12,100 bases of DNA from DATEVL01 sp035471625. GTDB lineage: Bacteria > Chloroflexota > Anaerolineae > Anaerolineales > E44-bin32. The stretch is from contig DATIPT010000048.1 in the NCBI GenBank assembly GCA_035471625.1, forward strand, positions 1-12,100, in the 5' to 3' direction. The notes beneath the pieces were generated by a model, which made no database searches, had not been told where the DNA came from, and saw nothing but the letters and a program-made list of their open reading frames with translations. Made by a program: the position numbers and the translations under genes. Positions 1 to 5,643 of this stretch are shown here, piece by piece (the first letter of the stretch is position 1; every line of letters starts with the position of its first letter).

Positions 1-1
1 A

Positions 2-766
2 TCCCTGCCTGGCGACACGACCTTCCCAGCGACCATCGGCATCCCGATCCCGGCCGAGGCGCCGCCGCTGACGGCAGTCGCCTATCGGGATCCGACCGGG
101 GGGTTGATCAACGCCGCGTACGACCGGCAGGAGGGCGAGGCGGCGGACGTCGTTGTTGTGGAGACCCCCACGACGGAACTGCAGCTTGAGTACTACGAGC
201 CCCTTGCGGTCAATGGCGAGGCGCGCAGCTACACGTACGCGTGGCCCGGGGGGCTGTCGGCGACGTCCTTCGCGTTTGAGGTTCAGCAACCTGCCGCCGC
301 GCAAGACTTCGCCGTCTCCCCTCCGGCGGCGAGCCGCACGACCGATACGTTGGGATTGACCTACCATCGCAGTGAGCTCGGATTGCTCGCCGTCGACGAC
401 ACGCCGTCGGTCTCCCTCTCCTACCGCAATCCCTCTGGTCAGCTCTCGGCCGACGCGCTCCCCCCGAGCGGTCCGCTGGCGACGCCCGCCCCATCCTCCG
501 GCGGGGGAAGTTTCTCCACGACGTCGATCCTGCCCTGGCTGATTCTGGCGGCCGGGGTGGTCATGATCGGCGGCGGCCTGATCTACTACTTCCGGGTCGT
601 CCGGAGCGACGATCGGCCGTCCCGCCCGCGACATCGCCCGTCGCGGCGCCCTACCGCATCCGGGATCGAGGTCGACGCCTCGCCGGTCTTCTGTCACAGC
701 TGCGGGACCCAGGCGTCGAGCAGCGATCGATTCTGTCGAACGTGCGGGACGGCGCTGCGCGCCTAG
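2..766 (+). CDS. Membrane protein with C-terminal zinc ribbon (5' partial)
   Basis: The reading frame is open from the first bases of the window, so the gene begins upstream; the TTG at 104 is an internal codon, not a convincing start. The visible 254 residues hold a Ser/Thr/Pro/Ala-rich, probably extracytoplasmic region, a Pro/Gly/Ser linker, one transmembrane helix (about residues 177-199 of the visible part, around SILPWLILAAGVVMIGGGLI), a basic Arg/Pro-rich stretch that should be cytoplasmic, and a C-terminal zinc ribbon with two CxxC pairs (CHSCG and CRTCG; Cys 231, 234, 245, 248). The ribbon resembles the small zinc-ribbon domains often found at protein ends and may bind a partner. I do not recognise a specific family or function. 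It lies on the same strand as the respiratory genes but 265 nt away from the next one, so it probably ends a different transcript. Confidence 0.8.
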   Translation, partial: SLPGDTTFPATIGIPIPAEAPPLTAVAYRDPTGGLINAAYDRQEGEAADVVVVETPTTELQLEYYEPLAVNGEARSYTYAWPGGLSATSFAFEVQQPAAAQDFAVSPPAASRTTDTLGLTYHRSELGLLAVDDTPSVSLSYRNPSGQLSADALPPSGPLATPAPSSGGGSFSTTSILPWLILAAGVVMIGGGLIYYFRVVRSDDRPSRPRHRPSRRPTASGIEVDASPVFCHSCGTQASSSDRFCRTCGTALRA

Positions 767-812
767 ATCCCCCGAGCTCCCAGGCTCACTGTCCTCAGGC
801 TCAATGCCGCTG

Positions 813-839
813 TCGCCCGGCGAGGTTTCCTCGGGGCGA
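813..839 (+). terminator. Hairpin, possible weak terminator after the zinc-ribbon gene
   Basis: TCGCCC-(GG bulge)-CGAGG pairs with CCTCG-GGGCGA across a TTT loop, giving an 11-bp stem with a two-base bulge about 45 nt after the stop at 766. No U-run follows, so an intrinsic terminator is not well supported; it could also be an mRNA 3'-end stabilising hairpin. Confidence 0.3.
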
Positions 840-961
840 TAGCGTGAGCCCGCGCGCCCGCATTCTGAAGCGCCGCCAACTCCGTCCGAAGGGCATGACG
901 CTTCTGCCCCTGGATCCGGCGTGAACGCGGGGCGTCCCCCACGCCTAATTCGGTGACATCT

Positions 962-1000
962 GTCCGGATTCGGACGCGCGGCGGCCTTTGCGGGAGGCCG
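962..1000 (+). promoter_or_regulatory. Two inverted repeats at the kinase promoter, possible operator
   Basis: Two dyads sit just upstream of and across the -35 element. GTCCG-GATT-CGGAC spans 962-975. CGGCCT-N7-AGGCCG spans 982-1000 and its spacer (988-994) contains the whole TTGCGG -35 hexamer. A protein bound there would block or adjust RNA polymerase. The arms are short and GC-rich, so chance is a real alternative. Confidence 0.3.
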
Positions 1001-1016
1001 AACCGATTGCTACACT
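988..1016 (+). promoter_or_regulatory. Candidate sigma70-type promoter for the 7TM kinase/regulator pair
   Basis: TTGCGG (988-993) and TACACT (1011-1016) are separated by 17 bp, with an extended -10 TGC directly before the -10. Transcription would start near 1023, only about 9 nt ahead of the GTG start at 1032. That gives a nearly leaderless mRNA, in line with the absence of a clear Shine-Dalgarno sequence there. Confidence 0.5.
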
Positions 1017-1031
1017 GGTGGCGGTGGCAGC

Positions 1032-2528
1032 GTGAATCAGGCGACGATCGCCCTGGTCTTCTTCTTCTACGGCCTGGCCTTCTTCAGCATGGGCTTGGGG
1101 ATCCTGCTGGAGCGGGGTCGCGGCACTGATGCCCGCCTGCGGCATGCCCTCCGTCCCCTGGCGGCCTTTGGCTTTCTCCACGGATTCAATGAATGGCTCG
1201 AGATGTTCGTCATCCTCGGGATCCTCCCGGGGTTCGATCAGGCCGAGGTCGCTTGGGAAGCGCTCCGCCTGGCGATCCTGGCATTCTCCTTCCTTTCGCT
1301 GGCGGCCTTTGGCGCCTCGCTTCTGGCGCCGGATGAACGCCGGAGACGACTGAGCTTGCTCGTACCGTTGCTCCTGGCGGCAACCTGGGGGTTCGGCCTG
1401 CTGGTCTTGCGCGGGCGATATCCCGCGGGGGGCGGTCTGGTCGTCGTCGCCGATGTATGGACTCGCTACAGCCTGGCGATCCCCGGATCCCTATTGGCCA
1501 GCGCCGGGCTTGTGGCCCAGCAGCGACGCTTCCGCGAGGCCGGGATGGCGCAGTTCGGGCGCGACTGCCTGTGGGCGGCGATCGCGTTCGCCTGGTATGG
1601 TCTCATCGGCCAGGTCTTCACCCAGGCCAGTTCTCTCCCACCTTCGAACGTCCTCAACCAGCAACTCTTCTTCCAGCTCTTCGGGTTCCCGGTCCAGATC
1701 CTGCGCGGGGTGGCGGCAGTCGTCGCCTCGGTCTTCGTGATTCGCTTCTTGCGATCGTTCGAGGTCGAGACGCGCCGGCAGATCGCCGAGCTCCAGGCCA
1801 ACCGGCTGAGGGAAGCGGAACGACGGGAGAACCTGCGGGCCGAGCTGTACCGCCGCGTGGTCGGGGCGCAGGAGGCGGAGCGACAGCGGATCGCCCGCGA
1901 GCTTCACGACGAGACCGGCCAGTCGTTGACGGCCATCGGGATGGGCATGCGCTCGGTCGCCTCCTCCCTGCGGGAATCTCCCGAAAAGGCCGAGAGGCGC
2001 CTGCGTGAACTTGAGAACCTGGTGGATCGGTCGCTCAATGAGTTGCAACGCCTGATCGCCGACCTCCGGCCGTCGCACCTGGACGACCTTGGCTTGCCGG
2101 CCACGCTGCGCTGGTACGCCGGAGAGATCCAGGCTCGCACCCCACTGAAGGTCTCCGTCGAGGTTTTCGGCGAGCCGCGGGCCCTGCCGGGGGCGGTCAG
2201 CACGGCTCTGTTTCGGATCGCCCAGGAAGCGTTGACCAACGTCGTCCGTCACGCGCAGGCAAACGAAGCCCAGGTGCGGCTGCGCTTCGCAGACGATCAT
2301 CTCGATCTGCTGATCTCCGACGACGGCCGCGGCTTTGATCCGCGCCCGATCCCCGGGCGGGAGCGGCCGGCGTTCGGCCTGTTGGGGATCGAGGAGCGGG
2401 CGACGCTGCTCGGTGGCAAAGCCCGGATCCGTTCCCGCCCTGAGGCCGGGACCCAAGTGGAGGTTTCGCTCCCGTACGTCGTGGAGAGCGAGGAGGCGCA
2501 TGACGAGTCGACTGCTTCTGGTGGATGA
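1032..2528 (+). CDS. NarL-type sensor histidine kinase with 7TM N-terminal domain
   Basis: Membrane-bound sensor kinase that should autophosphorylate and pass phosphate to the regulator encoded directly downstream. About seven hydrophobic segments fill residues 5-240 (roughly 5-27, 42-63, 76-99, 108-126, 142-162, 177-195, 216-240); they include a GLAFFSMGLGILLE segment and an HGFNEWLEMF segment. A charged helical linker (245-280) leads to a HisKA_3 dimerisation domain with phospho-acceptor His292 in RELHDETGQ. The ATPase domain follows, with N box EALTNVVRHA (Asn403), G1 box DDGRGFD (about 430-436) and G2 segment FGLLGIEERA. The GTG at 1032 is chosen because the first TM begins at once after it. 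The 3' end overlaps the regulator by 29 nt. No PAS, HAMP or large periplasmic loop is seen, so the signal is probably sensed in or at the membrane; its nature is unknown. The adjacent cytochrome operon is the likely regulated target (inference). Confidence 0.9.
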   Translation: MNQATIALVFFFYGLAFFSMGLGILLERGRGTDARLRHALRPLAAFGFLHGFNEWLEMFVILGILPGFDQAEVAWEALRLAILAFSFLSLAAFGASLLAPDERRRRLSLLVPLLLAATWGFGLLVLRGRYPAGGGLVVVADVWTRYSLAIPGSLLASAGLVAQQRRFREAGMAQFGRDCLWAAIAFAWYGLIGQVFTQASSLPPSNVLNQQLFFQLFGFPVQILRGVAAVVASVFVIRFLRSFEVETRRQIAELQANRLREAERRENLRAELYRRVVGAQEAERQRIARELHDETGQSLTAIGMGMRSVASSLRESPEKAERRLRELENLVDRSLNELQRLIADLRPSHLDDLGLPATLRWYAGEIQARTPLKVSVEVFGEPRALPGAVSTALFRIAQEALTNVVRHAQANEAQVRLRFADDHLDLLISDDGRGFDPRPIPGRERPAFGLLGIEERATLLGGKARIRSRPEAGTQVEVSLPYVVESEEAHDESTASGG

Positions 2529-3150
2529 TCATGCCGTTGTCCGGACCGGGCTGCGCATGCTGCTCGAACCGGAGGCGGATTTCCAGATTGTCGGGGAGGC
2601 TGGCAGCGGGCGCGAAGCGTTGGCGGCGGTCGCCGAAACGCATCCCGATATCGTCCTGATGGACATCGGGCTCCCCGACATCACCGGGATCGAAGCCGCC
2701 TCGGAGATCAAGCGGCTCCACCCGGAGACGGCGATCGTCGCCCTGACGATTCACGAGGACGAGGCGTACTTCTTCAAGATGCTGGCCGCCGGGGCAAGCG
2801 GCTATGTCCCCAAGCGTGCCGCGCCCGAAGAGCTCTTGACGGCGCTGCGGGCCGCCGCCGCCGGCGAGGTCTACCTGTACCCTTCGCTGGCGAGGTTGCT
2901 GGTCAATGACTACTTGGCTCAGGACCCGGCCGCACGCCAGGAACGGACGATGGATGAGCTCACCGAACGGGAGCGCGAGGTGCTGGCCCACCTCGCCGAT
3001 GGGGCGAGCAATGCCGAGATCGCCGAAACGCTTTCGATCAGCCCCAAGACCGTCGCCCGCCATCGCGAGAACATTATGCGGAAGCTCGGCTTGCACTCGC
3101 GCACCGATCTGGTCAAGTACGCGATCCGGAAGGGATTGATCGAGCCCTAG
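2500..3150 (+). CDS. NarL/FixJ-family response regulator (receiver + LuxR HTH)
   Basis: Cytoplasmic DNA-binding response regulator of 216 residues, the usual length. The receiver domain has the acidic pair Asp9-Asp10, phospho-acceptor Asp55 (in LMDIGLPD), Thr83 and Lys105 (in GYVPKRA). A LuxR-type helix-turn-helix occupies about residues 150-212, with the typical LTEREREVL start and a recognition region around ISPKTVARHRENI. The ATG at 2500 is chosen over upstream in-frame codons because it follows a strong AGGAGG (2491-2496) and gives the canonical receiver N-terminus MTSRLLLVDDH. It overlaps the end of the kinase gene by 29 nt, so the two are translationally linked and almost surely cognate partners. 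A strong terminator follows 30 nt later. The operon beginning at 3404 is the nearest plausible target. Confidence 0.93.
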   Translation: MTSRLLLVDDHAVVRTGLRMLLEPEADFQIVGEAGSGREALAAVAETHPDIVLMDIGLPDITGIEAASEIKRLHPETAIVALTIHEDEAYFFKMLAAGASGYVPKRAAPEELLTALRAAAAGEVYLYPSLARLLVNDYLAQDPAARQERTMDELTEREREVLAHLADGASNAEIAETLSISPKTVARHRENIMRKLGLHSRTDLVKYAIRKGLIEP

Positions 3151-3179
3151 GACCGGCCTGCGGATCGGATCCGCCCACG

Positions 3180-3208
3180 GCCCGCCGGTAGCACCGGCGG
3201 GCTTTTGC
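3180..3208 (+). terminator. Rho-independent terminator after the first two-component operon
   Basis: A perfect 9-bp GC stem, GCCCGCCGG (3180-3188) with CCGGCGGGC (3194-3202), encloses a TAGCA loop and is followed by TTTTGCTT. It starts 30 nt after the regulator stop codon and separates this operon from the cytochrome operon. Confidence 0.88.
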
Positions 3209-3222
3209 TTGTTCGGCGGGAG

Positions 3223-3286
3223 CGTCACCGGTGATGGGTGGTTCGTCCCACGCGAGCAGGCGCGCGGTGGGGTGTTCGGCCCACGC
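3223..3286 (+). promoter_or_regulatory. Palindrome and 33-bp spaced direct repeats, possible regulator sites
   Basis: TCACCGGTGA (3225-3234) is a perfect palindrome, extendable to 3223-3236 with one wobble. GTTCGTCCCACGC (3241-3253) recurs as GTTCGGCCCACGC (3274-3286) with one mismatch and a 33-bp period, close to three helical turns. Each copy is also part of a small dyad, GTGG...CCAC (3238-3251) and GTGGG...CCCAC (3267-3284). The cluster lies 55-120 nt upstream of the promoter candidate at 3340. A role as binding sites is inference. Confidence 0.35.
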
Positions 3287-3300
3287 AGTGCGGGTGGCAT

Positions 3301-3335
3301 GGGGAAGCCAAGGCCGGAGAAGATGCGGCTTCCCC
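3301..3335 (+). promoter_or_regulatory. 9-bp inverted repeat directly upstream of the cytochrome operon promoter
   Basis: GGGGAAGCC (3301-3309) and GGCTTCCCC (3327-3335) are perfect inverted copies 17 nt apart. The second arm ends 4 nt before the -35 hexamer, so the dyad centre lies near -57 relative to the predicted start of transcription. That position suits an activator, and the NarL-type regulator at 2500-3150 is the obvious candidate (inference). Confidence 0.4.
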
Positions 3336-3339
3336 CCGA

Positions 3340-3368
3340 TTTACGCCGAGGTTCCCAACCGCTAGGCT
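3340..3368 (+). promoter_or_regulatory. Candidate promoter of the multiheme cytochrome/FeS/NrfD operon
   Basis: TTTACG (3340-3345) and TAGGCT (3363-3368) are 17 bp apart, with the expected start of transcription near 3375. The leader would be about 29 nt and carries the AAGGAGG ribosome binding site at 3392-3398. The -10 is imperfect, which fits a promoter that needs an activator. Confidence 0.45.
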
Positions 3369-3403
3369 GAAGACAGGAAGTTACCAGGCTCAAGGAGGGT
3401 GCC

Positions 3404-3517
3404 ATGAACGGACTGCCGACCATCCTGCTGCTGACCGCAGTGCGGATCGTCCTTCCGATCCTGGCGCTGCTGGCTGTCGGCACGATCATCGAGCGCCGGC
3501 GCTTGCCGGAAAGGTGA
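3404..3517 (+). CDS. Small single-TM membrane protein (37 aa), first gene of the cytochrome operon
   Basis: A 37-residue frame starts with ATG at 3404, six nt after a strong AAGGAGG (3392-3398), and ends with TGA at 3515-3517. The product is one hydrophobic helix (about residues 4-29, with a single Arg14 and Pro18 inside) followed by a basic tail ERRRLPER, so the C-terminus is probably cytoplasmic. The stop is 9 nt before the start of the next gene, which also begins with a TM helix. Its place at the head of an operon encoding a membrane redox module suggests a small accessory or assembly subunit, by analogy with small subunits of other respiratory complexes (inference). I recognise no family. 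Confidence 0.65.
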   Translation: MNGLPTILLLTAVRIVLPILALLAVGTIIERRRLPER

Positions 3518-3526
3518 GGGATCGAC

Positions 3527-3877
3527 ATGAGCGACTTTGATTGGAACGCACTGCTCGCCGTCGTAGTCGGCCTCACGCTGCGCTTTGGACTTCCGCTGCT
3601 GCTGACCGGCCTGGCGGCCTGGGGACTGCGGCGGCTTGACCAGCGCTGGCAGTTGCAGGCTGAGCACAGTCGCCCGACGCCCCTGGGACTGGGTGCGGCG
3701 GTTGCGGAGGTGCGCTGCTGGGAGACCTCGGACTGCCCGGCGGAAAAGCGCGACGGATGCCCGGCCTATGCCCGGCCCGAGACACCGTGCTGGCAAGTGT
3801 TCCGTGAAATGAACGGCTTCCTGCCCAAGGACTGTTTGGGCTGTGACGTCTTCTTGAACGCACCGGCCCGGCTGTGA
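3527..3877 (+). CDS. Small membrane protein with cysteine-rich CWE...CPAY...CW domain
   Basis: The 116-residue product has one N-terminal TM helix (about residues 8-34), then a basic stretch RRLDQRW that suggests the rest is cytoplasmic, and a C-terminal domain with six cysteines (64, 70, 78, 88, 103, 106). These are arranged as CWE-x3-C-x7-CPAY-x7-CWQVF-x12-CLGC. The paired CW motifs recall small Cys-rich domains attached to signalling and redox proteins in diverse bacteria, and could bind a metal or an Fe-S cluster, or carry thiols. It is not a heme c motif, since no CXXCH is present. The ATG at 3527 follows a GGTGAGGG sequence. The gene lies 9 nt after the small peptide gene and 28 nt before the octaheme cytochrome, which has its own ribosome binding site. 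Function unknown; a regulatory or assembly role in the module is inference. Confidence 0.75.
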   Translation: MSDFDWNALLAVVVGLTLRFGLPLLLTGLAAWGLRRLDQRWQLQAEHSRPTPLGLGAAVAEVRCWETSDCPAEKRDGCPAYARPETPCWQVFREMNGFLPKDCLGCDVFLNAPARL

Positions 3878-3905
3878 CCGCGCCTGACGACAGGAGGATC
3901 CAAGA

Positions 3906-4868
3906 ATGAGACGCTGGCTGCAGCGAACGATGATCGGAGGCGCCTTCGCGGTGCCGTTGATGCTTCTGACCGGAGCGGCGATGGCCGGGCCGAACCCCGC
4001 GGTCCCCGTAGCGGATACGGGCCAACTGACGGCGGGAGATCTGACGTGTCGGGCCTGCCACCAGGACACGCACTCCGCCTGGGCCGAAGGATCCCATGGC
4101 CACGCGGCGGACTCCGAGGCCTACTTGGCGGAGTGGGAAAGCCGAGGCAAGCCCAATGAGTGCCTGGCGTGCCACACGACCGGCTACGATCCAGACTCGA
4201 ACACCTTCCTGGCGGAAGGCGTCACCTGCGAAGCGTGTCACGGCCCTGCCCCGGCCGACCATCCGAATGAGCCGATGCCGTCGGAGCGATCCGGCGCCCT
4301 GTGCGGATCGTGCCATACCGAAACGCTCTTCGAGTGGCAGGTCAGCAAACACCGTGAGGTCAATCTGGCTTGCGTCGCCTGCCACGATCCGCATGCCACG
4401 GCGATGAAGGGAACTCTCGAGGAGACCGACGAATCGACCCTGTGCGCCACGTGCCACCGTGAGCGGGCGTCGAACTTCGCCCACTCGTCCCACAGCCAGG
4501 TCGGCCTGTCGTGCGCCGATTGCCATCTCGGCCCGACGGATACCCTGGCCGGCGAAGGGCACGCGGTTCGAGATCACAGCTTCAACGTCCGGCTGACGAC
4601 CTGCAACGCCTGCCACGCCTACCAAATGCACGACCCGGTCGAGGTCCATCCGGATCGCCCGACCCCGACCCCGATCGTCGTCGGTCCGACCGGACAGATC
4701 CCGGCCGGGATGGATGCGCTGCTGGTCAGCTCCGAGCCTTCTCCGGTCAGCCCGATCGGCTTTGCGGCTTTGTCGGGCCTGGTCGGCATGGCGACGGGGA
4801 TGATCCTGGCGCCGTGGCTCGAGCGCTTCTACCACCGGGTCCGCCGAGAAGACGAACCGGGAGGCTGA
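3906..4868 (+). CDS. Membrane-anchored octaheme c-type cytochrome
   Basis: Exported multiheme electron-transfer protein of 320 residues. An N-terminal signal sequence covers about residues 1-27 (RR, hydrophobic core, then a GAAMAG region that may be the cleavage site). Eight CXXCH motifs lie at 48-52, 86-90, 108-112, 133-137, 156-160, 180-184, 203-207 and 233-237. Twelve further His residues lie between 56 and 248, enough for bis-His ligation of all eight hemes. The first part resembles the cytochrome c554 family and the middle (SKHREVNLACVACHDPH) the c3/DmsE-like arrangement. After a Pro/Thr-rich linker a C-terminal TM helix (about 283-303) and a basic tail anchor it. The ATG at 3906 follows AGGAGG (3892-3897). 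It is followed after 4 nt by the Fe-S gene, so it likely takes electrons from, or gives them to, the Fe-S/NrfD pair at the outer face of the membrane. It lacks the cues of a named enzyme; a catalytic role cannot be excluded. Confidence 0.9.
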   Translation: MRRWLQRTMIGGAFAVPLMLLTGAAMAGPNPAVPVADTGQLTAGDLTCRACHQDTHSAWAEGSHGHAADSEAYLAEWESRGKPNECLACHTTGYDPDSNTFLAEGVTCEACHGPAPADHPNEPMPSERSGALCGSCHTETLFEWQVSKHREVNLACVACHDPHATAMKGTLEETDESTLCATCHRERASNFAHSSHSQVGLSCADCHLGPTDTLAGEGHAVRDHSFNVRLTTCNACHAYQMHDPVEVHPDRPTPTPIVVGPTGQIPAGMDALLVSSEPSPVSPIGFAALSGLVGMATGMILAPWLERFYHRVRREDEPGG

Positions 4869-4872
4869 GGCC

Positions 4873-5643
4873 ATGTCGGAACCACGCTTGAATCGAAGGA
4901 CGTTCCTCAAGGTCCTTGGCGCCGGGGCGACGGCCGCCGCCGGGCTGCGGACCCTCCGGAGGGCGTCGGCCTCGGAAGCGACGGGCGACAGCCCGCACCG
5001 GTGGGCGATGGTGATCGACCAATCGAAATGCACCGGCTGCGGGTACTGCACGCTGGCTTGCCGAGCCCACAACGATGTCGCCCCGGGGATGGAATGGAAC
5101 ACGGTGCTGGAGTCGGGCCAGGTCGCCGGAGAGCAGGTCTACCTGCCCCGACCGTGTATGCACTGCGAACAGGCTCCCTGCGTCGACGTATGCCCGGTCA
5201 AGGCCTCAGTCCATCGCGCCGATGGCATCGTCATGATGGACTACGATCGGTGCATCGGATGCCGCTACTGCGAAGTGGCCTGCCCGTATGCGGCGCGTTC
5301 GTTCAACTGGGAGGCCTTCACCGGCCGGAACCCGGCGGTGCCGCGCTGGGGAGAGCCGGAGGTCGCCCGGAGACCCCGCGGCGTTGTCGAGAAGTGCACC
5401 TTCTGCGTCCACCGGATTGACCGCGGCTTGTCCCTCGGTCTGACTCCTGGGGTTGACCCGAACGCTACTCCGGCGTGCGTCGTCGCCTGCCCGACCGGGG
5501 CGCGCACCTTCGGTGACCTGGCCGACTCGGAGTCGAACGTCAGCAAGCTCCTGGCCGGCCATTCCTGGTTCCGCCTGCGGGAGGATCTGGGGACGGCGCC
5601 CCGGGTGTACTACCTGCCCCCACGCGCGGAGGTGACACCATGA
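4873..5643 (+). CDS. Tat-exported 4x[4Fe-4S] ferredoxin-like protein (HybA/NrfC/HmcB-like)
   Basis: Electron-transfer subunit that should link the NrfD membrane protein to the octaheme cytochrome on the outer side of the membrane. The N-terminus has a twin-arginine signal (RRTFLK at about residues 8-13, hydrophobic segment 14-24). Sixteen cysteines form four cluster motifs of the DMSO-reductase iron-sulfur subunit family: Cys 53/56/59/63, 95/98/103/107, 127/130/133/137 and 175/178/202/206, each in the typical CxxC or CxxxCP setting. At 256 residues it is of usual size; unlike HybA it has no C-terminal TM helix, so it must be held by its partners. The ATG at 4873 lies 4 nt after the cytochrome stop, and the stop overlaps the next start in an ATGA arrangement, so the genes are translationally coupled. 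No molybdopterin or hydrogenase catalytic subunit is seen beside it. Confidence 0.92.
   Translation: MSEPRLNRRTFLKVLGAGATAAAGLRTLRRASASEATGDSPHRWAMVIDQSKCTGCGYCTLACRAHNDVAPGMEWNTVLESGQVAGEQVYLPRPCMHCEQAPCVDVCPVKASVHRADGIVMMDYDRCIGCRYCEVACPYAARSFNWEAFTGRNPAVPRWGEPEVARRPRGVVEKCTFCVHRIDRGLSLGLTPGVDPNATPACVVACPTGARTFGDLADSESNVSKLLAGHSWFRLREDLGTAPRVYYLPPRAEVTP

Noticed and set aside
742..924. Short open frame after the zinc-ribbon gene
   Set aside because: It overlaps the end of that gene, has no ribosome binding site, and its translation looks like random GC-rich sequence.
2197..3576. Open frame of about 459 codons on the - strand
   Set aside because: It runs across the kinase/regulator genes, the terminator and the promoter region, and its translation shows no domain.
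3573..5102. Long open frame of about 509 codons on the - strand opposite the cytochrome genes
   Set aside because: It is antisense to three well-supported genes, rich in Arg/Gly/Ala/Pro, without recognisable motifs; open antisense frames are expected in GC-rich coding DNA.
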